Source: Amycolatopsis xylanica
GTDB taxonomy: Bacteria > Actinomycetota > Actinomycetes > Mycobacteriales > Pseudonocardiaceae
Assembly (NCBI RefSeq): GCF_900107045.1
Contig: NZ_FNON01000002.1
Span: forward strand, 310,001-374,000
Length of the DNA: 64,000 nt
Reading direction: 5' to 3'
In this document: positions 23,485 through 31,408 of the stretch, piece by piece
How positions within the stretch are numbered: position 1 is the first letter of the stretch
Layout of the letters: each line of letters opens with the position of its first letter
Notes under the pieces: model-generated
The model's input: the letters and a program-made list of their open reading frames with translations, nothing else
The model's database searches: none
Told to the model about the DNA's origin: nothing
Program-made: the position numbers and the translations under genes

Positions 23485-24714
23485 GTGAACGTCCAGGCGA
23501 TCCTCGACGACATCGGCGCGCACTGGCACGTCTATCTGACGATGCCGTTCATCGCGGCGCTGATCGGCTACCTGACCAAGCGCGTGGCCATCGAGATGAT
23601 GTTCAAGCCGCTCGAATTCGTTGGCATCAAGCCGTTTCTCGGCTGGCAGGGCGTCATCCCGGCCAACGCCAGGCGGATGTCGACCACCGCCGTCGACCTG
23701 CTGACCAAGAACCTGGTCGACCCGAGAGAGATCTTCTCCAGGCTCGACCCGCAGCGCATGGTCGAGGAGCTCGAGGAACCGCTACTCAAGGCCGTCGAGG
23801 ACGTCACCCGCGAGGTCATGGAGCAGCATCAGCCCAGGCTCTGGGAGCTCCTGCCCGCCCGCGCGCAGCAGATGCTGGTCAACCAGGTCCGCGCGCAGGC
23901 GCCCAAGGTCGTCGAGCGGCTGATGCGGGAGATCTCGACGAACATCGACGAGGTGCTCGACGTCAACTCGATGCTGATCGAGGCCATGGTTCGCGACAAG
24001 GCGCTGACCTGCCGCCTGATCAGGGACGTCGCCGCGCCCGAGTTCAAGTTCATCGCCAGGTCCGGCATCTATTTCGGGTTCGTCATCGGCCTCGTGCAGT
24101 TCGTCGCCTGGGCGCTGACCAAGCAGCCGATCATCATGCCGATCTTCGGTTTCGTGACCGGGTTCGTCACCGACTGGCTCGCGCTCAAGATGATCTTCTA
24201 CCCGCGCGAGCCTCGCGGCTTCGGCTTCTTCCGCTGGCAGGGCATGTTCCAGAAACGCCGCCGCCAGGTCGCCGCCGACTACGGCGCGCTCATCGCCGAA
24301 GAGGTGCTGACCGTCCGCAACGTGATGGAGGCCGTGCTCACCGGGCCGAAGTCGGACCGGCTGTTCGCGATGATCCAGCGCGAGGTCCAGCGCACGATCG
24401 ACCAGCAGGCCAGCATCGCGAAACCGATCGTCGCGCTGACCGTCGGCGGCAAGGAATACCAGCAGATGAAACGCGCCGCGGCCGCCAAGGCCATCGAATA
24501 TCTGCCCGAAACGGTCAAACACGTCGAGGGTTACGCGACCGGCGCGCTCGACGTCCGCAACACGATCGTCACGAAGATGCAGCAGCTGACGCCGATCGAA
24601 TTCGAGGGCATCCTCCGGCCGGCGTTCAAGCAGGACGAATGGAAGCTGATCGCGGTCGGCGCGATCATCGGCGGCCTGGTCGGTGAACTCCAGGTGCTCC
24701 TGCTGCTGCACTGA
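23485..24714 (+). CDS. DUF445 membrane protein, first of three tandem copies
   Basis: A 409-residue DUF445-family protein. Three hydrophobic regions: the N-terminus ('VYLTMPFIAALIGYLTKRVA'), the centre ('YFGFVIGLVQFVAWALTKQP', then 'PIFGFVTGFVTDWLALKMIF') and the extreme C-terminus ('WKLIAVGAIIGGLVGELQVLLLLH'). Between them lie long amphipathic helices. The motifs 'TKRVAIEMMFKPLEFVGIKPFLGWQG' and 'GFVTDWLALKMIF' are the family's signatures. GTG at 23485 with GGGAGG upstream. Function is unknown. Two paralogues follow directly, and the three share an almost identical N-terminal nucleotide block. Confidence 0.9.
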   Translation: MNVQAILDDIGAHWHVYLTMPFIAALIGYLTKRVAIEMMFKPLEFVGIKPFLGWQGVIPANARRMSTTAVDLLTKNLVDPREIFSRLDPQRMVEELEEPLLKAVEDVTREVMEQHQPRLWELLPARAQQMLVNQVRAQAPKVVERLMREISTNIDEVLDVNSMLIEAMVRDKALTCRLIRDVAAPEFKFIARSGIYFGFVIGLVQFVAWALTKQPIIMPIFGFVTGFVTDWLALKMIFYPREPRGFGFFRWQGMFQKRRRQVAADYGALIAEEVLTVRNVMEAVLTGPKSDRLFAMIQREVQRTIDQQASIAKPIVALTVGGKEYQQMKRAAAAKAIEYLPETVKHVEGYATGALDVRNTIVTKMQQLTPIEFEGILRPAFKQDEWKLIAVGAIIGGLVGELQVLLLLH

Positions 24715-24771
24715 CGTGACGTTCACCGCGTGCCTCGCGAAAACACGCGCGGTGACCGCTACGGTTTGCGG

Positions 24772-25995
24772 GTGAACGGACTCGCGAGCCTCGGCGAACA
24801 CTGGCAGGTGTACGTCACCATGCCGTTCATCGCCGCGCTGATCGGCTACGTGACCAAGCGCGTCGCCATCGAGATGATGTTCAAGCCGCTCGAATTCGTT
24901 GGTATCAAGCCATTCCTGGGATGGCAGGGCGTATTGCCCGCCAACGCGCGCCGGATGGCGAGCACGGCGACCGAGATGCTCACGCACAATCTCGTCGATC
25001 CCAAGGAGATCTTCGCCAGGCTCGACCCGGAGCAGGTCGCGCGCGAGATCGAACAGCCACTGCTGCGCGTGGTCGAGGACGTCACGCGCGAGGTGATGGA
25101 GCAGTACCAGCCCAGGTTGTGGGAAGTGCTGCCGAACACCGCGCAGGCGCTGCTGCTCAAGCGAGTGCAGGCCGAGGCGCCGCGCGCGATCGCCAAGATC
25201 ATGCGCGAGATCGCCGACAACATCGAGGACGTGCTCGACCTGCAGCACATGGTCGTCGAGAACCTGGTGCGCGACAAGGCCTTGCTGAACCGGCTGATCC
25301 GAGACATCTCCCGGCCGGAGATGCGGTTCATCGCGAAATCCGGAATCTTCTTCGGTTTCGTGCTCGGCTGTGTGCAGCTGATCATCTGGGCGGTCACGAA
25401 GTCACCGATCGTGCTGCCGCTGTTCGGCTTCCTGATCGGCTGGCTCACCGACTGGCTCGCGCTCAAGATGATCTTCCTGCCGCGTGAGCCGCGCACGTTC
25501 TTCGGCTTCTACACCTGGCAAGGCGTCTTCCAGAAGCGCCGGGACCAGGTCGCCGCCGACTACGGCGACATGATCGCGCGCGAGATCATCACCATCCCGA
25601 ACCTGATCGAGGCCGTGCTCAAGGGCCCGAAGTCGGACCGGCTCTTCCAGCTGATCACCCGCGAGGTCCAGAAGACGATCGACCAGCAGGCGAGCATCGT
25701 GAAGCCGTTCGTCGCGGTCGCCGTCGGCACCCGCAAGTTCCAGGAGATGAAGCAGACCGCGGCCACCAAGGCCGCCGAACGGGTGCCCGAGACCATCCGC
25801 CACGCCGAGGACTACGCGATCAACGCGCTCGACGTCCGCAACACGATCGTGGACCGCATGCGCAGGCTGACCGCGCTCGAGTTCGAGCAGCTGCTGCGGC
25901 CGGCGTTCCGGCAGGACGAATGGAAGCTGATCGCGGTCGGCGCGATCATCGGCGGGCTCGTGGGCGAGCTCCAAGTCCTGCTCCTGCTGCACTGA
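24772..25995 (+). CDS. DUF445 membrane protein, second tandem copy
   Basis: A 407-residue paralogue of the 23485 gene with the same three hydrophobic regions and family signatures ('MMFKPLEFVGIKPFLGWQGV', 'LIGWLTDWLALKMIFLPREP', 'LVGELQVLLLLH'). GTG at 24772 aligns with its paralogues' starts; TACGGT at 24760-24765 lies 6 bases upstream, suggesting its own leaderless promoter. An in-frame ATG at 24730 adds 14 residues not shared by the others. It is the closest of the three to the first copy over its whole length, so probably the most recent duplication. Confidence 0.88.
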   Translation: MNGLASLGEHWQVYVTMPFIAALIGYVTKRVAIEMMFKPLEFVGIKPFLGWQGVLPANARRMASTATEMLTHNLVDPKEIFARLDPEQVAREIEQPLLRVVEDVTREVMEQYQPRLWEVLPNTAQALLLKRVQAEAPRAIAKIMREIADNIEDVLDLQHMVVENLVRDKALLNRLIRDISRPEMRFIAKSGIFFGFVLGCVQLIIWAVTKSPIVLPLFGFLIGWLTDWLALKMIFLPREPRTFFGFYTWQGVFQKRRDQVAADYGDMIAREIITIPNLIEAVLKGPKSDRLFQLITREVQKTIDQQASIVKPFVAVAVGTRKFQEMKQTAATKAAERVPETIRHAEDYAINALDVRNTIVDRMRRLTALEFEQLLRPAFRQDEWKLIAVGAIIGGLVGELQVLLLLH

Positions 25996-26048
25996 GGATA
26001 AAGCGGGCTTTATCCCGGCGCTTTTCCGGGATAAAGCCCGCTTTATCC
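25996..26048. terminator. GATAAAGC hairpin between co-directional DUF445 genes (site 3 of 4)
   Basis: A perfect 23-bp stem (25996-26018 with 26026-26048, loop CGCTTTT); each arm is itself a palindrome (GGATAAAGCGGGCTTTATCC). It starts at the base after the stop of the second DUF445 gene and ends 18 bases before the -10 box of the third, so it probably separates their transcription. The only copy of this family between co-directional genes. Confidence 0.8.
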
Positions 26049-26078
26049 CACCGGCGACTCACCACTAGGGTTCCCCGA

Positions 26079-27302
26079 GTGAACGCCGTGCTGAACGACC
26101 TCGAGCAGCACTGGGCGCTGTACGCGGCCATCCCGTTCGTCGCCGCGCTGATCGGCTACGTGACCAAGCGCGTCGCCATCGAGATGATGTTCCGGCCGAT
26201 CGAATTCGTTGGTATCAAGCCATTACTGGGCTGGCAGGGCGTGGTGCCCAAGCACGGCGGGCGGATGGCGGCGGTCGCCACCGATCTGCTGACCACCAAC
26301 CTGCTCGACCTCAAAGAGATCTTCGACAGGATCGATCCCGACCTCATCACGCGCCAGATCGAGCAGCCGCTGCTCAAGGCGGTCGACGACATCGCGCGTG
26401 GCGTGCTCGAGGAGTATCACCCCCGGATGTGGGAGGTCATGCCGTCGATGGCGCAGGAGCTGCTGATCAAGCAGGTCCAGGCGTCGACGCCACGGCTGGT
26501 GCGCGAGCTGATGGACGAGCTGCGCGAGAACCTCGACGAGGTGCTCGACGTCAAGCACATGACCGTCCAGACGCTCACGCGCGACAAGAAACTGCTCGTG
26601 AAGCTCATCCGCGAGACCTCGCGGCCGGAGATGGGCTTCATCGCGCGCGCGGGCATCGTCTTCGGCTTCACGCTCGGCATCGTCCAGGCGATCACCTGGG
26701 CAGTTACCAAGGAACCGCTGGTGCTGCCGATCTTCGGCGCGCTGGTCGGGCTGTTCACCGACTGGCTGGCGATCAAGCTGATCTTCGTGCCGCGCGACCC
26801 GATCCGGCTCGGCCCGCTGACCTTCCAGGGCAAGTTCCAGAAGCGCAAGGCCGAGGTCGCCAGGCAGTACGGCGAGATCATCGCGCACGAGGTGCTGACC
26901 GTGCCGAACCTGATGGAGGCCGTGCTGACCGGACCGCGCTCGGACCGGCTGCTCGCCATGGTCCAGCGCACGGTCGCCAAGGCCGTCGACGAGCAGGCCA
27001 GCGTCGCCAAGCCGCTCGTCGCGCTCGCGATCGGCGGGCAGCGGCTGCGGGAGATGAAGGCCGCGGCCGCGCGCCGGGCCGTCGAGTCGTTCCCGGCCAC
27101 AGTCCGGCAGGCCGAGGGCTATCTCACGCAGGCGATGGACGTCGCGCAGATGGTCGAGTACCGGATGCTGCGGCTGACCCCGCTGCAGTACGAGGGCCTG
27201 CTGCGGCCCGCGTTCCGCCAGGACGAGTGGAAGCTCATCGCGGTCGGCGGGTTCATCGGGTTCCTGGTCGGCGAACTGCAGGTTCTGCTCATGCTGCACT
27301 GA
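26079..27302 (+). CDS. DUF445 membrane protein, third tandem copy
   Basis: A 407-residue paralogue, the most diverged of the three ('MMFRPIEFVGIKPLLGWQGV', 'ALVGLFTDWLAIKLIFVPRDP', 'FLVGELQVLLMLH'). GTG at 26079 aligns with the other copies, and TAGGGT at 26066-26071 lies 7 bases upstream, so it probably has its own leaderless promoter beyond the hairpin at 25996-26048. A longer in-frame extension reads through that hairpin and is not real. It ends 22 bases before the SGNH-protein gene and may share a transcript with it. Confidence 0.88.
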   Translation: MNAVLNDLEQHWALYAAIPFVAALIGYVTKRVAIEMMFRPIEFVGIKPLLGWQGVVPKHGGRMAAVATDLLTTNLLDLKEIFDRIDPDLITRQIEQPLLKAVDDIARGVLEEYHPRMWEVMPSMAQELLIKQVQASTPRLVRELMDELRENLDEVLDVKHMTVQTLTRDKKLLVKLIRETSRPEMGFIARAGIVFGFTLGIVQAITWAVTKEPLVLPIFGALVGLFTDWLAIKLIFVPRDPIRLGPLTFQGKFQKRKAEVARQYGEIIAHEVLTVPNLMEAVLTGPRSDRLLAMVQRTVAKAVDEQASVAKPLVALAIGGQRLREMKAAAARRAVESFPATVRQAEGYLTQAMDVAQMVEYRMLRLTPLQYEGLLRPAFRQDEWKLIAVGGFIGFLVGELQVLLMLH

Positions 27303-27323
27303 TCGCCCCGTTACCGTGGAGGC

Positions 27324-28628
27324 GTGGCATCCGAACCTCAGCAGCTGCCTGCCGTCCACGAGGCGTGGCTCCCCCGTGAGCACGCCCTGCACCGGCCGCG
27401 GCACGGCGGACGGCAGATGACCGCGCTGGTCTGCGCGCTGATGTTCTTCGTGACCCCGACCCTGCTGTGGATCGTCGGCGTCCGCCCGACCGAGATCGAG
27501 AACCACAAGCTCGCGAGCTTCCCCAGCCTCGGTGACGGCTGGAAGTTCTTCACTGGCCTGCCCGGCTGGGCCACCGACCAGCTGTCCTTCCGCAGCGGTG
27601 CGATCTCCGCGGCCGACGGCATCAGCCGCGGCCTGTTCGGCGAAGGCGCCCCGCTCGATCAGGCGCCGCCGCCCGTCGCGGGCCCGATCCCCGGCGCGAC
27701 GCCCTCGACGCCGAAGAACGCGCCGTCACCGCAGGGCAGCCCGAACAGCCAGGCCGGGTATCGCCGGGTCGTGCAGGGTGTCGACGGCTGGCTGTACTAC
27801 GGCTACGACGCCGAGGCCAAGTGCGCGCCGAGCCGCCCGCTGGCCGACACGCTGAGCCGCATCAACACGCTTCGCCAGGCCGTCGAGAGCTCCGGGCGCA
27901 AGTTCGTGTTCGTCATCGCGCCGGACAAGACGACGATGGTCCCGCAGAAGCTGCCCGCCAGCTATCCGGACAAGGACTGCTCGCAGCCCAAGCAGGAGGC
28001 GGACTGGGCGCAGTTCCTCGCGGCGGGCGCGCTCGACCTGCGGCCGGAGCTCAAGAAGTCCGAGGGCCGCGTCGGCCGCCCGATCTATCCGCCGAACGAC
28101 ACGCACTGGACCGACGAGGGCGCGCTCGTGATGGCGCGCGACGTCGCCAACGCGGTCCAGCCCGGCGTGACCCAGACCTGGGTCAGCACGCCGACCCGGA
28201 TGTACGACGTCAACGCCGACCTGCCGCCGCTGCTCGGCCGCAACGAGGTCAAGACGCTGCAGGAGTACACGCTCAAACCGGACGGCGCGGTCGACCGCGG
28301 CGGCCTGTCCAACGGCGACATCGACAAGCCGGTCTACCGCAAGACCAGCCCGCTGGTCGGCACGATCGACAAGCGGACGCTGATCTACGGCGACTCGTTC
28401 ACCAAGGCGTCTTCGCGGTACCTGCCCGGCGGCTTCACCAACCTGACCATGCTCGCGCACTACACCTCGAAGACCACGCAGGAGCAGGCGATCGACGAGT
28501 TCGTCAACGCCGAGGTGGTGGTCGTCGAGGCGGTGGAGCGCAGTGTCTCGGCCGGTCAGCTGACCTTCATCGAGGACGGGTTCCTCAACGCAGTGCGGGC
28601 AAAGCTGGAAGAGCATCCGATCGGCTAG
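27324..28628 (+). CDS. AlgX/AlgJ-like SGNH-hydrolase-fold membrane-anchored protein
   Basis: A 434-residue protein with one N-terminal membrane helix (residues about 33-52, 'TALVCALMFFVTPTLLWIVG'), a Pro-rich linker (residues 110-145) and a periplasm-side SGNH domain. Family motifs are visible: 'VVQGVDGWLYYGYDAE', the catalytic Asp-x-x-His in 'YPPNDTHWTDEGALVMA', and the nucleophile Ser in 'TLIYGDSFTKASSRYL'. AlgX/AlgJ proteins transfer acetyl groups delivered by an MBOAT protein onto an exported polysaccharide. The probable MBOAT partner is at 17306. GTG start, with TACCGT and GGAGG just before it. Its 3' end overlaps the convergent permease gene by 44 bases. Confidence 0.85.
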   Translation: MASEPQQLPAVHEAWLPREHALHRPRHGGRQMTALVCALMFFVTPTLLWIVGVRPTEIENHKLASFPSLGDGWKFFTGLPGWATDQLSFRSGAISAADGISRGLFGEGAPLDQAPPPVAGPIPGATPSTPKNAPSPQGSPNSQAGYRRVVQGVDGWLYYGYDAEAKCAPSRPLADTLSRINTLRQAVESSGRKFVFVIAPDKTTMVPQKLPASYPDKDCSQPKQEADWAQFLAAGALDLRPELKKSEGRVGRPIYPPNDTHWTDEGALVMARDVANAVQPGVTQTWVSTPTRMYDVNADLPPLLGRNEVKTLQEYTLKPDGAVDRGGLSNGDIDKPVYRKTSPLVGTIDKRTLIYGDSFTKASSRYLPGGFTNLTMLAHYTSKTTQEQAIDEFVNAEVVVVEAVERSVSAGQLTFIEDGFLNAVRAKLEEHPIG

Positions 28629-29460
28629 TGACCCGGTCCCGCCGCGCCGCGACGACCCGGCAGACCAGGTAGATCACGAACGAGATGGTCGTGACGAACG
28701 CGCTCACCGGCTTGCCGGGCGCGAGCGAAAGCACGATGCCGCCCAGCGCGGCGACCTCGGCGAAGATCACCGCGAGCACCGTGGCCTTCCACGGGCTGGC
28801 GGTCACCCGCGCGGCGGCCGCGGCCGGCGTCACCATCAGCGCGACGACCAGCAGTGAGCCGACCACCTGCACGCTCAGCGCGGTCGAGATGCCGACCAGC
28901 ACGGCGAAGATCATGGTCAGCGCCCGCACCGGGACGCCGCGCGCGATGGCGACGTTGCGGTCGACGCTGGCGAACAGCAGCGGCCGGTAGACCAGCGCGA
29001 GCACGAGCAGCACCAGCACCGAGCCGCCGACCAGCGCGACCAGGTTGGTCGAGTCGATGGTGATGATCTGGCCGGTCAAGATCCCGAACTTGTTCGCGGA
29101 CCGTCCTTTGTAGAACGACAGCAGCAGCACGCCGAGGCCGAGCCCGAACGACAGGATCACGCCGATCACCGAGTCGCGCTCCGACTCGCGGCCGCCGAGA
29201 ATCCCCAGCAGCAGCGCGGCGACGATGGCTCCGGCCAGCGCGCCGTACTCGACGCCGACGCCCAGCAGCAGCGCGCCAGCCGCGCCGGTGAAGGCGAGTT
29301 CGGCGGTGCCGTGCACGGCGAAGGACATCCGGCGCATCACGATCAGCGGCCCGAGCAGGCCCGCGACCAGGCCGAGCACGGCGGCGGCGAGCAGTGCCGT
29401 CTGCACGCTGTCGAGCCCGAGAAGCTGAGCCGTCTTGCTGAAATCGAAAAGCTCGTTCAC
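28585..29460 (-). CDS. Zinc/manganese-type ABC transporter permease
   Basis: A 291-residue membrane protein with eight to nine hydrophobic segments, of the ABC-3 (ZnuB/TroC) family: 'AVLGLVAGLLGPLIVMRRMSFAVHGTAELAF' at the N-terminus and the conserved 'STALSVQVVGSLLVVALMVTPAAAA' near the C-terminus. It forms the membrane channel of a metal importer with the ATPase and binding protein encoded upstream. GTG start overlapping the ATPase stop by 4 bases. The operon is headed by a candidate Zur box, so zinc is the likely substrate. Its end overlaps the convergent SGNH gene. Confidence 0.92.
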   Translation of the reverse strand: MNELFDFSKTAQLLGLDSVQTALLAAAVLGLVAGLLGPLIVMRRMSFAVHGTAELAFTGAAGALLLGVGVEYGALAGAIVAALLLGILGGRESERDSVIGVILSFGLGLGVLLLSFYKGRSANKFGILTGQIITIDSTNLVALVGGSVLVLLVLALVYRPLLFASVDRNVAIARGVPVRALTMIFAVLVGISTALSVQVVGSLLVVALMVTPAAAAARVTASPWKATVLAVIFAEVAALGGIVLSLAPGKPVSAFVTTISFVIYLVCRVVAARRDRVTSRSDALPALPALR

Positions 29461-30293
29461 TCGCTCATCGCTTCTTCGTGATGGTGTGGCTCGTCCTCAC
29501 ACAGCGAGCTGTGCGCGCCCGCGATGTGGATCTGGCCGCCGACCTTGAGCACCTGGATCTTCGTGCCGTACAGCTCCGACAACGTCTCGGAGCTCATCAC
29601 CTCGTCCGGCTTGCCGATCCGGAACTGGCCGTTGACCAGGTAGAGCACCCTGTCCACATAGGACAAGATGGGGTTGATCTCGTGGGTCACGAACAACACG
29701 GCGGTGTTCGCGCTGCGACGCCGGGCGTCGATCAAGTCGCTGACGGCGCGCTGGTGCGCGAGGTCGAGCGACAGCAACGGCTCGTCGCAGAGCAGCACTT
29801 CGGGGTCGCCGACCAGGGCCTGCGCGACCCGAAGCCGTTGCTGCTCGCCGCCGGACAGCTTGCCGACCGGCTCGTTCGCATACCGGGTGGCGCCGACCGA
29901 CTCGATGGCGGCGCCGACCTTGCGGCGGCGCTCGGCGCGCGTGCGCAGGCCGGTCCCCCAGCGGTGCCCGTCGAGGCCGAGGCCGACCAGATCGGTGCCG
30001 CGCAGCGTCAGGCCCTCGTCCATGGCGCGCTGCTGCGGGATGTAGCCGACCTTGGAGTTCACCCCGCCCGGCTTGTGCCCGGCGAGCGTGACCTGGCCGC
30101 CCGAGAGCTGCTGCAGGCCCAGCAGGACCTTGAGGAAACTCGTCTTGCCGGACCCGTTCGGCCCGAGGACCGCGAGGAACTCACCGGGCTCGACCGTCAG
30201 GTCCAGGCCCGACCAGAGCGTCCGCCTGCCGAACGCGAGGCTGGCCCCGCGGACGTCGACCGCGGGCCTGGCCTCTTGCAGTACCGCTGACAT
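29457..30293 (-). CDS. Zinc/manganese-type ABC transporter ATP-binding protein
   Basis: A 278-residue ATPase. Walker A 'GPNGSGKTS' (about residues 43-51), Q-loop 'VGYIPQQRAM', signature 'LSGGEQQRLRVAQAL', Walker B 'VLLCDEPLLSLD' and switch His 'LFVTHEINPIL'. The C-terminus carries a His/Glu-rich tail ('EDEPHHHEEAM') that may bind metal, as in some zinc transport ATPases. ATG at 30293 overlaps the stop of the binding-protein gene by one base (TGATG). It energises import through the permease encoded next. Confidence 0.92.
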   Translation of the reverse strand: MSAVLQEARPAVDVRGASLAFGRRTLWSGLDLTVEPGEFLAVLGPNGSGKTSFLKVLLGLQQLSGGQVTLAGHKPGGVNSKVGYIPQQRAMDEGLTLRGTDLVGLGLDGHRWGTGLRTRAERRRKVGAAIESVGATRYANEPVGKLSGGEQQRLRVAQALVGDPEVLLCDEPLLSLDLAHQRAVSDLIDARRRSANTAVLFVTHEINPILSYVDRVLYLVNGQFRIGKPDEVMSSETLSELYGTKIQVLKVGGQIHIAGAHSSLCEDEPHHHEEAMSE

Positions 30294-31198
30294 CAGCCGT
30301 TCAGTGCTCCCACCAGCGCGTCGACCTGCTTGCTCATCCAGGCAATGTAGTCCGTCACACCGCCGGGCAGCGTTTCGGACACGTCGACGACCGGCACACC
30401 GGCGGTCTTGGCGGCCCCGACGACCTGCTCGGTGGTCGGGGTGACCGTCTGGACGTTGTTGATGAGCGCCTTGACCTTCTTGTCGCTGACCAGCGCCTTG
30501 ACCTCCGCGACGGCGGCCGCGGGCACGTCCTGCTCCGCCTCGACGGCCTTCGAGAACTCCTCGGGCGTCGCATCGGTGACCTTGGCGCTTTCGAGCAGGT
30601 AGTGCGCGACGGGCTCGGTCGCGGCGACCTTGCTGTCCGGGTGGGCGGCGCCCGCGCCGGTGACCTTCTTCTCCAGGTCGTCGACCTTGGCCTTGAACGC
30701 GGCGGCGTTGTCGGCGAAGACCTGCTTCGAGGCCGGCTGGACCTCGCCGAGCGCGGCCGCGACCTGGTCGGCGACCTTCTTGACGGTCGGCAGGCTGTAC
30801 CAGACGTGCTCGTTCTCGTCGCCGGTCGCGGCGATCTCGTACGCGGTCAGCTTCTTGGCGTCGCCGGCGGCCTGCTTGGAGAGGTTGCCGAAGAAGTCGT
30901 CGTAGCCGCCGCCGTTGCCGATGGTCAGCTTCGACTGCTGCGCGGCGAGGCTGTCCGCCGGTGTCGTCTCGTAGGAGTGCGGGTCGGCGGAGGGGTCGTG
31001 GATGATCGAGGTGACGGCCACCTTGTCGCCGCCGACCGCGCTCACCACGGCGCCCCAGACGTCGATCGAGGCGAGCGCCTTGATCTTGTCGCCGCCCGCC
31101 TGGCCGGACGCGCCACTGTCGCCGGAACACGCCGCCGTGGCCAGGGCCAGCACGGACACGGCAGCGGCGGCGAACACCCTCGCGCGTCGGGAAGTCAT
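30293..31198 (-). CDS. Metal-binding lipoprotein of the ABC importer (ZnuA-like)
   Basis: A 301-residue extracellular binding protein of cluster A-I. Lipobox 'LATAAC' near residue 22. The metal ligands expected in ZnuA/TroA are visible: His in 'DPSADPHSYETTPAD', His in 'ENEHVWYSLPTV', His in 'EPVAHYLLESAKV' and Asp in 'VPVVDVSETLPGGV'. It lacks the His-rich loop of enterobacterial ZnuA. ATG at 31198 has GAGGAG eight bases upstream; an in-frame ATG at 31231 does not. First gene of the importer operon, 58 bases downstream of a Zur-like site. Confidence 0.9.
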   Translation of the reverse strand: MTSRRARVFAAAAVSVLALATAACSGDSGASGQAGGDKIKALASIDVWGAVVSAVGGDKVAVTSIIHDPSADPHSYETTPADSLAAQQSKLTIGNGGGYDDFFGNLSKQAAGDAKKLTAYEIAATGDENEHVWYSLPTVKKVADQVAAALGEVQPASKQVFADNAAAFKAKVDDLEKKVTGAGAAHPDSKVAATEPVAHYLLESAKVTDATPEEFSKAVEAEQDVPAAAVAEVKALVSDKKVKALINNVQTVTPTTEQVVGAAKTAGVPVVDVSETLPGGVTDYIAWMSKQVDALVGALNG

Positions 31199-31256
31199 CG
31201 AAGTACTCCTCGTGGGACACACTCGCGGCACGTTCGGACACGCACCGTATCGTTAA

Positions 31257-31271
31257 TGGAAATCGTTGTCA
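31257..31271 (-). promoter_or_regulatory. Candidate Zur-binding site of the zinc importer operon
   Basis: TGGAAATCGTTGTCA (15 bp, partly palindromic) resembles actinobacterial Zur boxes of the form TGaaAATcaTTtTCA. It lies 58 bases upstream of the binding-protein ATG (31198). Zinc-dependent repression is inferred. Confidence 0.55.
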
Positions 31272-31408
31272 GATTCACTTTACCCCGATCGTGGGGTTCG
31301 AACGCAAACCGAGGTGACCAGCGGCACTGACGGTCACGACCTAATCGAGACATCGCACACGTGTCGTGTCTCTTCACCGAATACCTTCTGAACCGTTACG
31401 GTTTCCGG

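Noticed and set aside
23485..27302. The DUF445 triplet as a sequence assembly duplication
   Set aside because: The copies differ at many positions over most of their length, so they are real paralogues.
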